DNA of 63,453 nt. It comes from a virus. The translations under genes and the position numbers were made by a program. The notes beneath the pieces are model-generated. The model did not search any database, was not told where the DNA came from, and worked only from the letters and a program-made list of their open reading frames with translations. Location of the stretch: positions 1-63,453 of IMG/VR virus record IMGVR_UViG_3300046028_006969, one strand, 5' to 3'. Shown here in pieces: positions 56,539 through 63,453 of the stretch (within the stretch, counting starts at the first letter, position 1; every line of letters starts with the position of its first letter).

Positions 56539-56762
56539 ACGAACGAATTCGAGAACTTGTTAGACAGGCTGGACTAGATGATGCCGACTTTCCTATTGAG
56601 AATTGGGATAATGTTCCCTTAGCAAAGTTCGCCGAGTTGATTGTGCGAGAATGCGGTGCAGTAATCAATAGTGAAAATTATCGTGAACATTCCAAGGGAT
56701 GGAATGATGCTATTGAATGGGCAGATGGTATGATTAAAGAACATTTCGGAGTTGAAGAATGA
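56535..56762 (+). CDS. Cassette-family protein, member 12
   Basis: The 75-aa protein has MNERIRELVRQAGLDDADFP, LAKFAELIVRECGAVINS and IKEHFGVEE, with an inserted WNDAIEWADG helix. A canonical member, ATGA-coupled on both sides. Confidence 0.87.
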   Translation: MNERIRELVRQAGLDDADFPIENWDNVPLAKFAELIVRECGAVINSENYREHSKGWNDAIEWADGMIKEHFGVEE

Positions 56763-56878
56763 CCCCAATTGAATATCTACAATCTCTTATTACAGGGATG
56801 GAAATGGGCTCAGAGATTCCAGTGCAATTGTCAGAATTGAAACTTCTAATGGCTCTTATTAAGGCAGATAAAGAATGA
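56759..56878 (+). CDS. Small helical protein between cassettes, 39 aa
   Basis: The product starts MTPIEYLQSLITGMEMGSEI and ends PVQLSELKLLMALIKADKE. It is exactly bounded by ATGA overlaps with members 12 and 13. Function unknown. Confidence 0.6.
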   Translation: MTPIEYLQSLITGMEMGSEIPVQLSELKLLMALIKADKE

Positions 56879-57123
56879 ACGAACGAATTAAAGCACTGTT
56901 ACTTAATGAAAGAAATATGTTTGTCAATGGGGTAACGGAATCTAATAACAAAATATACATTCACGGTTCAGAAGAAAACTTGGAAAAATTCGCTGAACTA
57001 ATTGTTAGGGAATGTATCAGAATTGTAGAAAAAAACGAAAGTGAGATGCATTACGATAATGGAATGTATCCTGTATATCTTACAGTTTGTGAGATTCGAG
57101 AACATTTCGGAGTTGAAGAATGA
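56875..57123 (+). CDS. Cassette-family protein, member 13
   Basis: The 82-aa protein has MNERIKALLLNERNMFVNGV, LEKFAELIVRECIRIVEK and IREHFGVEE with long linkers. Last member in the window. Confidence 0.87.
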   Translation: MNERIKALLLNERNMFVNGVTESNNKIYIHGSEENLEKFAELIVRECIRIVEKNESEMHYDNGMYPVYLTVCEIREHFGVEE

Positions 57124-57446
57124 ATGATGTATTCAAATTTAATGAACGTGAGTTGGTAAACATCGAACACGCCGCAAAACCTCAAGCAGGTGATTATTGG
57201 GCAGAACGATTTAGTCCGTGTTTCTTGGTGTTAGAAGCCAATGCTTTTTCTGTGTCATTTTTATCAAAAACAAAAATCGTCAATGGTGATAAATTTTGGG
57301 ATGTATCACATATAGAATCATGCACACCAAAAGAATTCCAACGCCGAGTGTCTTATGGTACAAATGCTGGTACATGGTGTGATTGCACACCCAACTGGAA
57401 GCATGCCAAGGAATATATTGAAGAAGCAAAGGAAATGTTAGTATGA
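57120..57446 (+). CDS. Conserved phage hypothetical protein, 108 aa
   Basis: It starts in the ATGA end of member 13. HAAKPQAGDYWAERFSPCFL and VSFLSKTKIVNGDKFWDVSH are typical of a phage protein of unknown role, beta-rich with a C-terminal helix. Coupled to the next gene by a 4-base overlap. Confidence 0.77.
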   Translation: MNDVFKFNERELVNIEHAAKPQAGDYWAERFSPCFLVLEANAFSVSFLSKTKIVNGDKFWDVSHIESCTPKEFQRRVSYGTNAGTWCDCTPNWKHAKEYIEEAKEMLV

Positions 57447-57718
57447 AAATTGTAATTAATACTTGTTTTGGTGGTTTTAGTCTGTCTGTAGCGGCACTAG
57501 CTCGTTATAATGAATTGGCTAATACCAATGTTGAATATTATTATGCCATCGAGCGTAATGATCCATGTTTAGTACAGGTCGTTGAAGAACTTGGTGAACA
57601 AGCCAATGATGTTTTCTCTGACCTAAAAATTGTGGATATTCCTGATGGTATTTCTTGGTATATCCAAGAATATGATGGTTTGGAATCTATACATGAAACA
57701 CATAGGATTTGGGATTAA
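57443..57718 (+). CDS. Conserved phage hypothetical protein, 91 aa
   Basis: KIVINTCFGGFSLSVAALAR, YYAIERNDPCLVQVVEELGE and IPDGISWYIQEYDGLESIHE are strongly conserved across phages of many hosts. The fold is probably alpha/beta; no function is established. Last gene before the 57729 hairpin. Confidence 0.85.
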   Translation: MKIVINTCFGGFSLSVAALARYNELANTNVEYYYAIERNDPCLVQVVEELGEQANDVFSDLKIVDIPDGISWYIQEYDGLESIHETHRIWD

Positions 57719-57728
57719 TATTATCATC

Positions 57729-57741
57729 GGCGGACACCGCC
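57729..57741 (+). terminator. GGCGG-ACA-CCGCC hairpin
   Basis: A perfect 5-bp GC stem with a 3-base loop, ten bases after the stop, followed by ATCTTATA. It has no clean T-run, so it is a weak terminator at the operon end. Confidence 0.45.
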
Positions 57742-57790
57742 ATCTTATACTATATTATAATGTTGTCAAGGGCTAAATTAAAAATAGTGC

Positions 57791-57819
57791 TTGACAAATA
57801 CCACAATACATGGTATAAT
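57791..57819 (+). promoter_or_regulatory. Sigma70 promoter of the MoxR operon
   Basis: TTGACA at 57791-57796, 17 bp, TATAAT at 57814-57819. No dyad is placed at its -35; only a lone TGTTGT half-site occurs at 57761. Confidence 0.87.
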
Positions 57820-57841
57820 ATAATTTTTAACCGAGGACATT

Positions 57842-57991
57842 ATGGCAAGAACTAAAGATGTATGGGCAGATATTCAGGAAATGGCAGATAATGGCTATGA
57901 CGCTGAAGATATTGCACTGATTATGGAAGTTGATATTAACCATGTTAGGGCTGCACTAGGTCAGCCAGTTGAAGGAGAATCCGATGAATAA
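57842..57991 (+). CDS. Small helix-turn-helix-like protein, 49 aa
   Basis: The product starts MARTKDVWADIQEMADNGYD and continues AEDIALIMEVDINHVRAALG. Helix, turn (NGYDAEDIA) and a second helix suggest a small HTH of resolvase or sigma-4 type. It overlaps the MoxR gene by eight bases and precedes it in the same transcript. Confidence 0.65.
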   Translation: MARTKDVWADIQEMADNGYDAEDIALIMEVDINHVRAALGQPVEGESDE

Positions 57992-59159
57992 GAACCAAAA
58001 AGAATTTATTATTGCAGCTACTGAAAAGTATGGTGTTGGCGCAACAGTTACCCGTGACCAAATTTCTGATACAGTAGAAGAATCTGGTTGCACATATCCT
58101 TTTTGGTTGGTAACAAAAGCCGAACACCGTGCTGGTCGTGGTTTATATAAAGTGCCTGTAATTCCAGGTTTCGTACCTGCACCTAAAGTTGAAGAAAAAG
58201 AACTTGCAACAGTTGATTTGTCTGCACAGGTTCTAACATTCCGTCAACCTAAACTTGTAGATGAATCAGATACATCTATTCCTGTAAAGTACCCAGATTA
58301 TGTCCCTTTTGGATTTTTTAAGGACCTACGTAACATTATCCGTTCTAATATGTTCTATCCTGTTTTCGTTACTGGGCATTCCGGTAATGGTAAGACTCTT
58401 ATGGTTGAGCAAGTTTGTGCGGAACTCCAACGTGAATGCATTCGAGTTAACATTTCTATTGAAACTGACGAAAGTGATTTACTTGGTGGTCCTACTCTTG
58501 TTAATGGTAATGTCGTTAATCGTGACGGCCCAGTTATTATTGCAATGAAACGTGGCGCTGTCCTATTGATTGATGAAGTTGACCGTGGTTCAAACAAACT
58601 AATGTGTCTGCAAGGCATTCTTGAAGGCAAACCATATTACAACAAAAAATCTGGTGAATTGGTTACACCAGTTAATGGTTTCAACATCATTGCTACTGCA
58701 AACACCAAAGGTCGTGGTTCAGACGAAGGCAAGTATCTGTCACAAATTCTTGATGATGCATTCCTTGAACGATTCCCTATTACAGTAGAACAAGAATATC
58801 CTGATGTTAAGACTGAAACAAAGATTCTTACACCATTGATTCCTGAACCTGATTTTGTGAATTGTTTGGTGTCTTGGGCTGATACAGTTCGTAAGACATT
58901 CAAAGAAGGCGGCACAGATGAAATTATTTCTACACGCCGTTTGGTTCACATTGCAAAAGCATATACAATTTTCAAAGACCGTATGAAGGCAATTACCTTG
59001 TGTGTCAATCGTTTTGATGAAGAAACAAAGACTGCATTCCTTGACCTGTATACCAAAGTTGATGCAAAAGTAAATGCACCTGAACCTGTTGCACCTATTG
59101 CATCAGACCCCGTGAATGTGAGAGCAGTAGGAACATTTCTTCCAGATTCACCCTTTTAA
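57984..59159 (+). CDS. MoxR/CobS-type AAA+ ATPase
   Basis: ATG 57984 follows GAAGGAG. The 391-aa protein has an N-terminal helical extension (about 1-60) and Walker A GHSGNGKT (131-138). Walker B LLIDEVDR (D197, E198), a TDESDLLGG insert and a FNIIATANTKGRG sensor 1 segment follow, with an arginine-finger DDAFLERF. This is the CobS/MoxR pattern conserved in T4-like phages. MoxR ATPases act with vWA partners; the CobT-like protein at 36701 is the likely partner. Confidence 0.92.
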   Translation: MNKNQKEFIIAATEKYGVGATVTRDQISDTVEESGCTYPFWLVTKAEHRAGRGLYKVPVIPGFVPAPKVEEKELATVDLSAQVLTFRQPKLVDESDTSIPVKYPDYVPFGFFKDLRNIIRSNMFYPVFVTGHSGNGKTLMVEQVCAELQRECIRVNISIETDESDLLGGPTLVNGNVVNRDGPVIIAMKRGAVLLIDEVDRGSNKLMCLQGILEGKPYYNKKSGELVTPVNGFNIIATANTKGRGSDEGKYLSQILDDAFLERFPITVEQEYPDVKTETKILTPLIPEPDFVNCLVSWADTVRKTFKEGGTDEIISTRRLVHIAKAYTIFKDRMKAITLCVNRFDEETKTAFLDLYTKVDAKVNAPEPVAPIASDPVNVRAVGTFLPDSPF

Positions 59160-59174
59160 TTGAAAGAAAATATT

Positions 59175-59513
59175 ATGGCTACAAATCTTAAAGTACGTAC
59201 AGGCAAACAAAATCGCCACGAAAAAATTACTGTTGTTATGTTGTCAGGTTTACCTGTGTCACCTGATGACATTAAAGCCTGTTTCAAGGGCACAGACCAA
59301 GAGGCAGTATTGTATCGTTTGCCGACGAATATATATAATATCCGACGCGATGGCGGTGTAATCAAAGTGTTCAAAACAGGACGTAATGTAACTGCATACC
59401 AACTATTGAATTTCAAAGAGTTTAACGCACAAGGACGATACATTGGTCGGCCTATTAGTGTTACACCTGTTGTACGTGAGGAAGAATTTACGCAGGAACT
59501 GGAGACTGTTTAA
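59175..59513 (+). CDS. Hypothetical protein, 112 aa
   Basis: ATG 59175. The product starts MATNLKVRTGKQNRHEKITV and has a basic alpha/beta N-terminus and YRLPTNIYNIRRDGGVIKVF. In the MoxR operon; the stop overlaps the next ATG. No family recognised. Confidence 0.72.
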   Translation: MATNLKVRTGKQNRHEKITVVMLSGLPVSPDDIKACFKGTDQEAVLYRLPTNIYNIRRDGGVIKVFKTGRNVTAYQLLNFKEFNAQGRYIGRPISVTPVVREEEFTQELETV

Positions 59514-59791
59514 TGTCTGGTTGGAGAAAGCGTCAGATAGTGGATAAAATGGAGGAAAATATGAAGAAAAAAGACCGAAAAAATCTACAATTCCTAATGA
59601 GTTTAGACAAACACTCTATGATGTCCTGGTGGATGCACGCTCCCAAAAATGACAAACTTTATGCAGAAGAACTTTTGGATGCTTACCAAAAAGAGCTTGA
59701 CATTGCCACTACTTTAGTGTATGATGGCCCTATTGATTCAGGATTTCCTGATGCAAAGAAGATACTTAACAAATTTAGAATTAACTCTTAA
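59513..59791 (+). CDS. Conserved phage hypothetical protein, 92 aa
   Basis: MSGWRKRQIVDKMEENMKKK followed by LQFLMSLDKHSMMSWWMHAP and YAEELLDAYQKELD. The MSGW+KRQI start is common in phage genomes. Helical. Function unknown. Confidence 0.72.
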   Translation: MSGWRKRQIVDKMEENMKKKDRKNLQFLMSLDKHSMMSWWMHAPKNDKLYAEELLDAYQKELDIATTLVYDGPIDSGFPDAKKILNKFRINS

Positions 59792-59802
59792 CTGGAACTT
59801 AT

Positions 59803-60075
59803 ATGATGAAACGTGAATGGTTTGAATCCGTACTTAAAAATGAAATCGTTACTATCACCTTTACAAAGAAAGATGGTACTGAACGGGAAATGCGTTGTAC
59901 ACTTAAACAGGATTTACTACCTGTGACTGAGGTTGTTGAATCCACTGAAGAAGATAGACCAAAACGCGCAAAGTCTGAAACATCAGTATCAGTATTTGAC
60001 CTCGATTTAAATGGTTGGCGTGCATTCAGTATTGATTCGGTGAAAACCATTACATTCAATTTAAGTGGAGTGTAA
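59803..60075 (+). CDS. WYL_2/DUF2693-like SH3-fold protein
   Basis: The 90-aa protein has FESVLKNEIVTITFTKKDGT, MRCTLKQDLLPVTE and VFDLDLNGWRAFSIDSVKTI. This matches phage proteins with an Sm/SH3-like WYL_2 (DUF2693) domain. They probably bind a nucleic acid or nucleotide, but the role is untested. Confidence 0.82.
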   Translation: MMKREWFESVLKNEIVTITFTKKDGTEREMRCTLKQDLLPVTEVVESTEEDRPKRAKSETSVSVFDLDLNGWRAFSIDSVKTITFNLSGV

Positions 60076-60077
60076 TC

Positions 60078-60302
60078 ATGTGGAAAACAGTTGAGGTTGA
60101 CGTTGATGTAGACCTTTCCGATTTTGATGATGAAGATTTGATTGAATCCTTAGAATACCGTGGATATAATGTTAACAAAACAGGATATAAGTATGATGGA
60201 GATAATCGAATTGAAGAATTATACCAAGCAATCAAGCTTGGTAAACCTTATGATGAGTTAGTTAGAAAATTTGTTATGGACTGTACTGGTCGTATTTTGT
60301 GA
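60078..60302 (+). CDS. Hypothetical acidic protein, 74 aa
   Basis: VDVDVDLSDFDDEDLIESLE is an acidic repeat opening seen in several phage proteins, followed by RGYNV and a helical end. Two bases after the previous stop. Function unknown. Confidence 0.72.
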   Translation: MWKTVEVDVDVDLSDFDDEDLIESLEYRGYNVNKTGYKYDGDNRIEELYQAIKLGKPYDELVRKFVMDCTGRIL

Positions 60303-60310
60303 GGTAAAAA

Positions 60311-61204
60311 ATGAGATTTGCGTTAGGTTCGGATATTCACCTAGAATTTGGTGATATTGAATTAAAAAATACTGAAGATGCCGATGTATTGGTACTTTCT
60401 GGTGATATTTGTGTTGCCAAAGATTTAGCTTTCACTGATAGTATTAGATCCAATAAATGGATGAAGTTTTTTACTCAATGCTCTGAGCAATTTCAGAATG
60501 TTATATACATTATGGGCAACCATGAGCATTATAATGGAGATTTTGCAAAGTCTTATGGTCAATTGAAAACCGCATTGTGCGAATTGCCTAATATTGATGT
60601 TATGGAAAAAGAATCAATTAACTTTGGTGATGTAACTTTTGTTGCAGGTACTCTTTGGACTGACATGAACAAGGAAGACCCTAATACCTTGTATGGCATC
60701 AAAGGTTATATGAATGATTACCGTGTCATTGAAAACAGTGATGCAATGGTTCATTTTAAGCAAATGGTGCCCATGCTGAATGATGATTTTTCTGAAAAGA
60801 AAGATGATAAAGGTAATACGGTATACCAAACAGAATTCCATACACGACCAGGTAAATTTACACCAGAACTTTCTGTTATTGAACATAAAGCAATGTTGCA
60901 ATTTATCCGTGATGTTGTTGACCATAGGCCTGAACATAAGTTTGTGGTTGTTGGTCATCATGCACCATCTAAACAGTCAACAAAGCCAAAGTATGAAAAA
61001 GAAGTAATGGTTAATGGTGCATATAGTTCTGACTTGTCCGAGTTTATCTTGGATCGGCCACAGATTAAAGTGTGGACCCATGGTCATACACATGATAAGT
61101 TTGATTATATGATTGGTAGTACACGGATTGTTTGCAATCCACGTGGATATATAAACTATGAAGATTGTGCAGACAATTTTCAGTTACAATATATTAATGT
61201 TTAA
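60311..61204 (+). CDS. Calcineurin-like metallophosphoesterase
   Basis: The 297-aa protein has the metal-binding signatures D-x-H (GSDIH, D8 and H10), LSGDICVAK, GNHEHY, VVVGHHAPS and WTHGHTHD in order. It would hydrolyse phosphomono- or diesters, for example on nucleotides or RNA ends. It is in the MoxR operon. The N-terminus is complete with no signal peptide, so it acts in the cytoplasm. Confidence 0.95.
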   Translation: MRFALGSDIHLEFGDIELKNTEDADVLVLSGDICVAKDLAFTDSIRSNKWMKFFTQCSEQFQNVIYIMGNHEHYNGDFAKSYGQLKTALCELPNIDVMEKESINFGDVTFVAGTLWTDMNKEDPNTLYGIKGYMNDYRVIENSDAMVHFKQMVPMLNDDFSEKKDDKGNTVYQTEFHTRPGKFTPELSVIEHKAMLQFIRDVVDHRPEHKFVVVGHHAPSKQSTKPKYEKEVMVNGAYSSDLSEFILDRPQIKVWTHGHTHDKFDYMIGSTRIVCNPRGYINYEDCADNFQLQYINV

Positions 61205-61220
61205 TTATTAAAGGAAAAAA

Positions 61221-61385
61221 ATGAATGATTCAGAAATCAAATTGAGTACAACTCTTGTTAACTCTATTCTACAATACTTAGCTACAAAACCTTTCCAAGA
61301 AGTGTTTCAATTTATTGAAGCAATTCAAAAAGAAGGTAATCCACAACTTGCAGCACTTGCCGCAAAACAAGAATCTAAAAAATAA
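61221..61385 (+). CDS. Small helical protein, 54 aa
   Basis: AAAGGAAAAAA precedes the ATG. The product starts MNDSEIKLSTTLVNSILQYL and continues ATKPFQEVFQFIEAIQKEGN. I recall similar phage proteins (VNAVLNYLATRPYNEV type). It abuts the next gene. Function unknown. Confidence 0.7.
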   Translation: MNDSEIKLSTTLVNSILQYLATKPFQEVFQFIEAIQKEGNPQLAALAAKQESKK

Positions 61386-62089
61386 TGAAAATTTATATTG
61401 GTCCTTTTAAAAATTGGGTTGGCCCTTATCAAATTGCAGAAGCACTTTGTTTTTGGGTTAAAGACGTTAAAGATGAATATGGTTTTGAAAGAAAACCTGA
61501 TTGGGTGCATGACTTTGGTACATGGTTGGCCGGTGGTGATAAAAAAGATTCATGGTTGATGAAACTATGTAATTGGATCGAAAGCAAAAAGCACCGCAAA
61601 GTTAAAGTACGCATCGACCCCTATGATACATGGAACATGGATGGTACGCTAGCGTATATCATTCTGCCCATGTTGAAACAACTACAAGCAACTAAGCATG
61701 GTTCACCTTTGGTTGATGATGCAGATGTTCCAGAAGGTCTTAATCTCCGTTCAACTGAAGCACCACCAAAAGAAAATGAATGGGACACTGATGACAATGT
61801 TCATAATCGTTGGCAATGGGTGTTAGCTGAACTTATTTGGACTTTTGAGCAATTGCACAATGACTATGATTGGGAATCACAGTATCATACAGGTGAACAT
61901 GATTTGGTTTGGAAGCCTGTTGATAAAGAAGGCAACGAAGTGCCTAAAGAAGATGCAAAACTGTATCAAATGGAAAAAGGTCCAAACGATACGCATGAAT
62001 GGGATAAAGATGGATATATGGCACACAGCAAGCGTATTGACAATGGTTTGCGTTTGTTTGGTACTTACTATCGCGGTCTTTGGGACTAA
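61385..62089 (+). CDS. Conserved T4-type phage hypothetical protein, 234 aa
   Basis: The product has YIGPFKNWVGPYQIAEALCF, RIDPYDTWNMDGTLAYIILP and WQWVLAELIWTFEQ. The MKIYIGPF/YDTW-MD-TLA-II-P pattern is found widely in T4-like and other large phages, sometimes with structural genes. Function unknown. Confidence 0.82.
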   Translation: MKIYIGPFKNWVGPYQIAEALCFWVKDVKDEYGFERKPDWVHDFGTWLAGGDKKDSWLMKLCNWIESKKHRKVKVRIDPYDTWNMDGTLAYIILPMLKQLQATKHGSPLVDDADVPEGLNLRSTEAPPKENEWDTDDNVHNRWQWVLAELIWTFEQLHNDYDWESQYHTGEHDLVWKPVDKEGNEVPKEDAKLYQMEKGPNDTHEWDKDGYMAHSKRIDNGLRLFGTYYRGLWD

Positions 62090-62092
62090 GTT

Positions 62093-62299
62093 ATGCAATT
62101 GGATTCAAATAAAAAAGGACCTTCATTTCATCCAGGCCAACGTGTCTATGTTGCATCATTAAAAATGCAAGCTACAGTTATTGAACAATTGTTATCATAT
62201 GATTATCCTGAATCATTTTGGGGTAATGTTCGTGTTAGATATGATGACGGCATCGAAGGTGTTTCAAACTCATGGCAACTTATGGCAGTGGTTGAATGA
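62093..62299 (+). CDS. Hypothetical beta-rich protein, 68 aa
   Basis: FHPGQRVYVASLKMQATVIE and WGNVRVRYDDGIEGVSNSWQ suggest a small SH3/Tudor-like barrel. The stop overlaps the next ATG. Function unknown. Confidence 0.68.
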   Translation: MQLDSNKKGPSFHPGQRVYVASLKMQATVIEQLLSYDYPESFWGNVRVRYDDGIEGVSNSWQLMAVVE

Positions 62300-62445
62300 C
62301 AGGTGAAGAATTAGAAAAAGTTGGGCAAGAATTGGTTGAAATGTTTGGTGATAAATTACCACATCACCAACATGAACCAATTCGTTTTGCCTACTATCTT
62401 AAACTGTATCGTTATGTGAAGGAAAAAGATGAGCAACGAAATTGA
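62296..62445 (+). CDS. Small helical protein, 49 aa
   Basis: The product starts MTGEELEKVGQELVEMFGDK, then LPHHQHEPIRFAYYLKLYRY. The HEP-RFAYY-KLY element recurs in phage proteins. Overlaps both neighbours. Confidence 0.68.
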   Translation: MTGEELEKVGQELVEMFGDKLPHHQHEPIRFAYYLKLYRYVKEKDEQRN

Positions 62446-62683
62446 CAAAGAAAAACATTCCGAACGCCTACACAAAGAACAAGTAAAGATTGCAAAACAG
62501 GTAAAGATTGCAAAAGCATCTGGTCTAACAGATAAACAAATTCAACCACACAAGTACGCAAAGAAACACGCAATGGATTGTGGCAATCCTGGTTGTATTG
62601 TCTGTGGTAATCCTAGAAAAATATACAAAGAGAAAACAATTCAAGAGAAAAGTTTTGAACAAATGAAGGTGCAAGAAGAATAA
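62429..62683 (+). CDS. Conserved phage protein with CxxC pairs, 84 aa
   Basis: MDCGNPGCIVCGNPRKIYKE gives C-x4-C-x2-C and is followed by KTIQEKSFEQ. The NPxCxxCGNPRK element is common in phages, likely zinc-binding. The N-terminus is a basic helix. Function unknown. Confidence 0.78.
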   Translation: MSNEIDKEKHSERLHKEQVKIAKQVKIAKASGLTDKQIQPHKYAKKHAMDCGNPGCIVCGNPRKIYKEKTIQEKSFEQMKVQEE

Positions 62684-62922
62684 TGTTTAATGTAATAAAT
62701 TATTTCCAGGCCAAAGAACGCCTCAAAGAATCCATCAAGACTATTGAAATGATGGGTGGTGAAGATGAATGTCAACCCATGTTGTTAGGACAAAGGGATT
62801 TCTTGATGCTTGAGGTTGATTATTACCGTGACGAATTTAAATCAAATTGTTTCTATCTATTGACAGCAACATCCGTTTGTGTTATACTATACTTTATCAA
62901 CAACTATTTTAGGATTTTATGA
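62683..62922 (+). CDS. Helical protein with C-terminal membrane anchor, 79 aa
   Basis: An N-terminal coiled region (FQAKERLKESIKTIEMMGGE) is followed by a C-terminal hydrophobic segment (NCFYLLTATSVCVILYFI). A tail-anchored membrane protein of unknown role. The next promoter lies in its last codons. Confidence 0.65.
   Translation: MFNVINYFQAKERLKESIKTIEMMGGEDECQPMLLGQRDFLMLEVDYYRDEFKSNCFYLLTATSVCVILYFINNYFRIL
62860..62888 (+). promoter_or_regulatory. Sigma70 promoter
   Basis: TTGACA at 62860-62865, 17 bp, TATACT at 62883-62888. It has no dyad. The gene at 62919 follows. Confidence 0.8.
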
Positions 62923-63098
62923 AAACATCTGCAACATTTAAACTATCCAAGTATGCAAAGACTATGATTGCTTTGCTGCCTTTCCATGACAAACAACAAC
63001 GTAATGCATTCAGAAAAAATATGGTTGAAGGTGAATACTATGCTTCAACAGTTGAACGCCAGATGATGGGTGTAAATGCTAAGAGTAAAGACGAATAA
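62919..63098 (+). CDS. Small basic protein, 59 aa
   Basis: AGGA is seven bases before the ATG. The product starts MKTSATFKLSKYAKTMIALL and has PFHDKQQRNAFRKNMVEGEY and a charged end. Function unknown. Confidence 0.68.
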   Translation: MKTSATFKLSKYAKTMIALLPFHDKQQRNAFRKNMVEGEYYASTVERQMMGVNAKSKDE

Positions 63099-63101
63099 AT
63101 A
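63094..63101 (+). promoter_or_regulatory. Late promoter-like AATAAATA
   Basis: Seven of eight bases match TATAAATA. It overlaps the preceding stop codon and is 30 bp before the last gene. Confidence 0.3.
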
Positions 63102-63131
63102 AAAACCTAACCACTAACTTGAAAGAACATT

Positions 63132-63453
63132 ATGAGCACATTTATCGAAGTATTTTCTATTGAAAAAAACACCAAAGTAATTATCAACCTAGACACAATT
63201 CTAGAAATTGCACCACTTAAAGAAGGCGGTTGCAATTTGTTTTTCCCTGATGCAGCAGCAGTTGGTGGTAAAAACTCTATGAAGGTCACAGATTCATATA
63301 CACTATTCAAACAATTCGCATTGGAAACTGTAACACCTGATGATATTGCTGCACGTATTCGCAATATGCCAAAGGTAGAAGTTCAACCTTTTCCTCGTGA
63401 AATTCCTCAAGAAGAAAAACGTGGACCTGGCCGTCCAAAATCTGTTATAGGTA
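63132..63453 (+). CDS. Hypothetical protein, 3' end outside window
   Basis: The frame is open to the right edge (107 codons visible). The product starts MSTFIEVFSIEKNTKVIINL with a beta pattern (DTILEIAPLKEGGCNLFFPD). It ends with a basic RGPGRPKSVIG, an AT-hook-like GRP core. Function unknown. Confidence 0.68.
   Translation, partial: MSTFIEVFSIEKNTKVIINLDTILEIAPLKEGGCNLFFPDAAAVGGKNSMKVTDSYTLFKQFALETVTPDDIAARIRNMPKVEVQPFPREIPQEEKRGPGRPKSVIG

Noticed and set aside
57761-57778. Eighth dyad near the MoxR promoter
   Set aside because: Only the left half TGTTGT is present; the right half is TAAATT and the spacing to the -35 does not fit.
1-63453. Insertion sequences, integrase, attachment sites or rRNA
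   Set aside because: No transposase, integrase or rRNA segments and no terminal inverted repeats with target duplications were seen. The gene content fits a lytic phage genome.

Overview
This 63.5-kb window reads as part of a large tailed-phage genome with a T4-type replication module (myovirus-like, Caudoviricetes). It is AT-rich and packed with genes that often overlap by 1-4 bases. It carries clear homologues of T4 gp43 DNA polymerase, UvsX, gp41 helicase, gp61 primase, RNase H, NrdA/NrdB and a GroES/gp31-like co-chaperonin. It also has T4-type late promoters (TATAAATA) and many host-type sigma70 promoters (TTGACA, 16-17 bp, TATAAT). A spanin pair and a GH19 endolysin indicate a Gram-negative host. 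Many small genes resemble hypothetical proteins that I associate with freshwater and uncultured phages. The host cannot be named from sequence alone. Both ends of the window are inside genes.

Layout. 1-2.2 kb: the end of a DUF2828-like vWA gene, three tRNA genes (Leu-TAA, a CAT tRNA, Gly-TCC), a tiny membrane ORF and two minus-strand genes behind a late promoter. 2.2-8.9 kb: replication and recombination operon (Sm-like protein, polymerase, UvsX, helicase, DruA-like protein) behind a strong sigma70 promoter. 8.9-15.5 kb: a nine-gene glycan operon (glycosyltransferases, sugar dehydratase, methyltransferases). 15.6-24.6 kb: late genes behind TATAAATA, several starting with a T4-like capsid-targeting N-terminus: a split DUF6267 gene, a putative PD-(D/E)XK nuclease, a nucleotidyltransferase-kinase fusion, repeat-rich proteins and a structural protein. 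24.6-27.6 kb: lysis and membrane genes. 27.6-36 kb: primase, ThyX, MazG-like, NrdA, thioredoxin, amidotransferase-like, NrdB and RNase H. 36-40.2 kb: small genes, a CobT-like vWA protein, an epimerase and GroES.

From 40.2 kb to the end is an accessory early region of mostly small unknown genes. Its main feature is a 13-member paralogous family (N-terminus MNERIKEL, core KFAELIVREC, C-terminus HFGVEE) spread over 17 kb on both strands. Family genes join their neighbours through an identical junction in which the HFGVEE codons also supply a Shine-Dalgarno and an ATGA stop/start overlap. The region also has a GP88 protein, an RNA ligase, an Api92-like protein, a SleB-like hydrolase, two AAA+ ATPases, a metallophosphatase, a probable structured RNA, and a gene-free stretch with two perfect DnaA boxes. 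Seven promoters from 35.8 to 54.8 kb carry the same 18-bp dyad (TGTTGY-N6-ACAACA) just upstream of the -35, at 5-7 or exactly 16 bp. That suggests a phage-wide regulator.

Together the genes provide DNA synthesis and dNTP supply, surface or virion glycan modification, proteins probably packaged with the DNA, host lysis, and a modular early region whose cassettes appear to be copied and shuffled. Residue-level statements were read from the sequence. Family names rest on recognition from memory without database searches.
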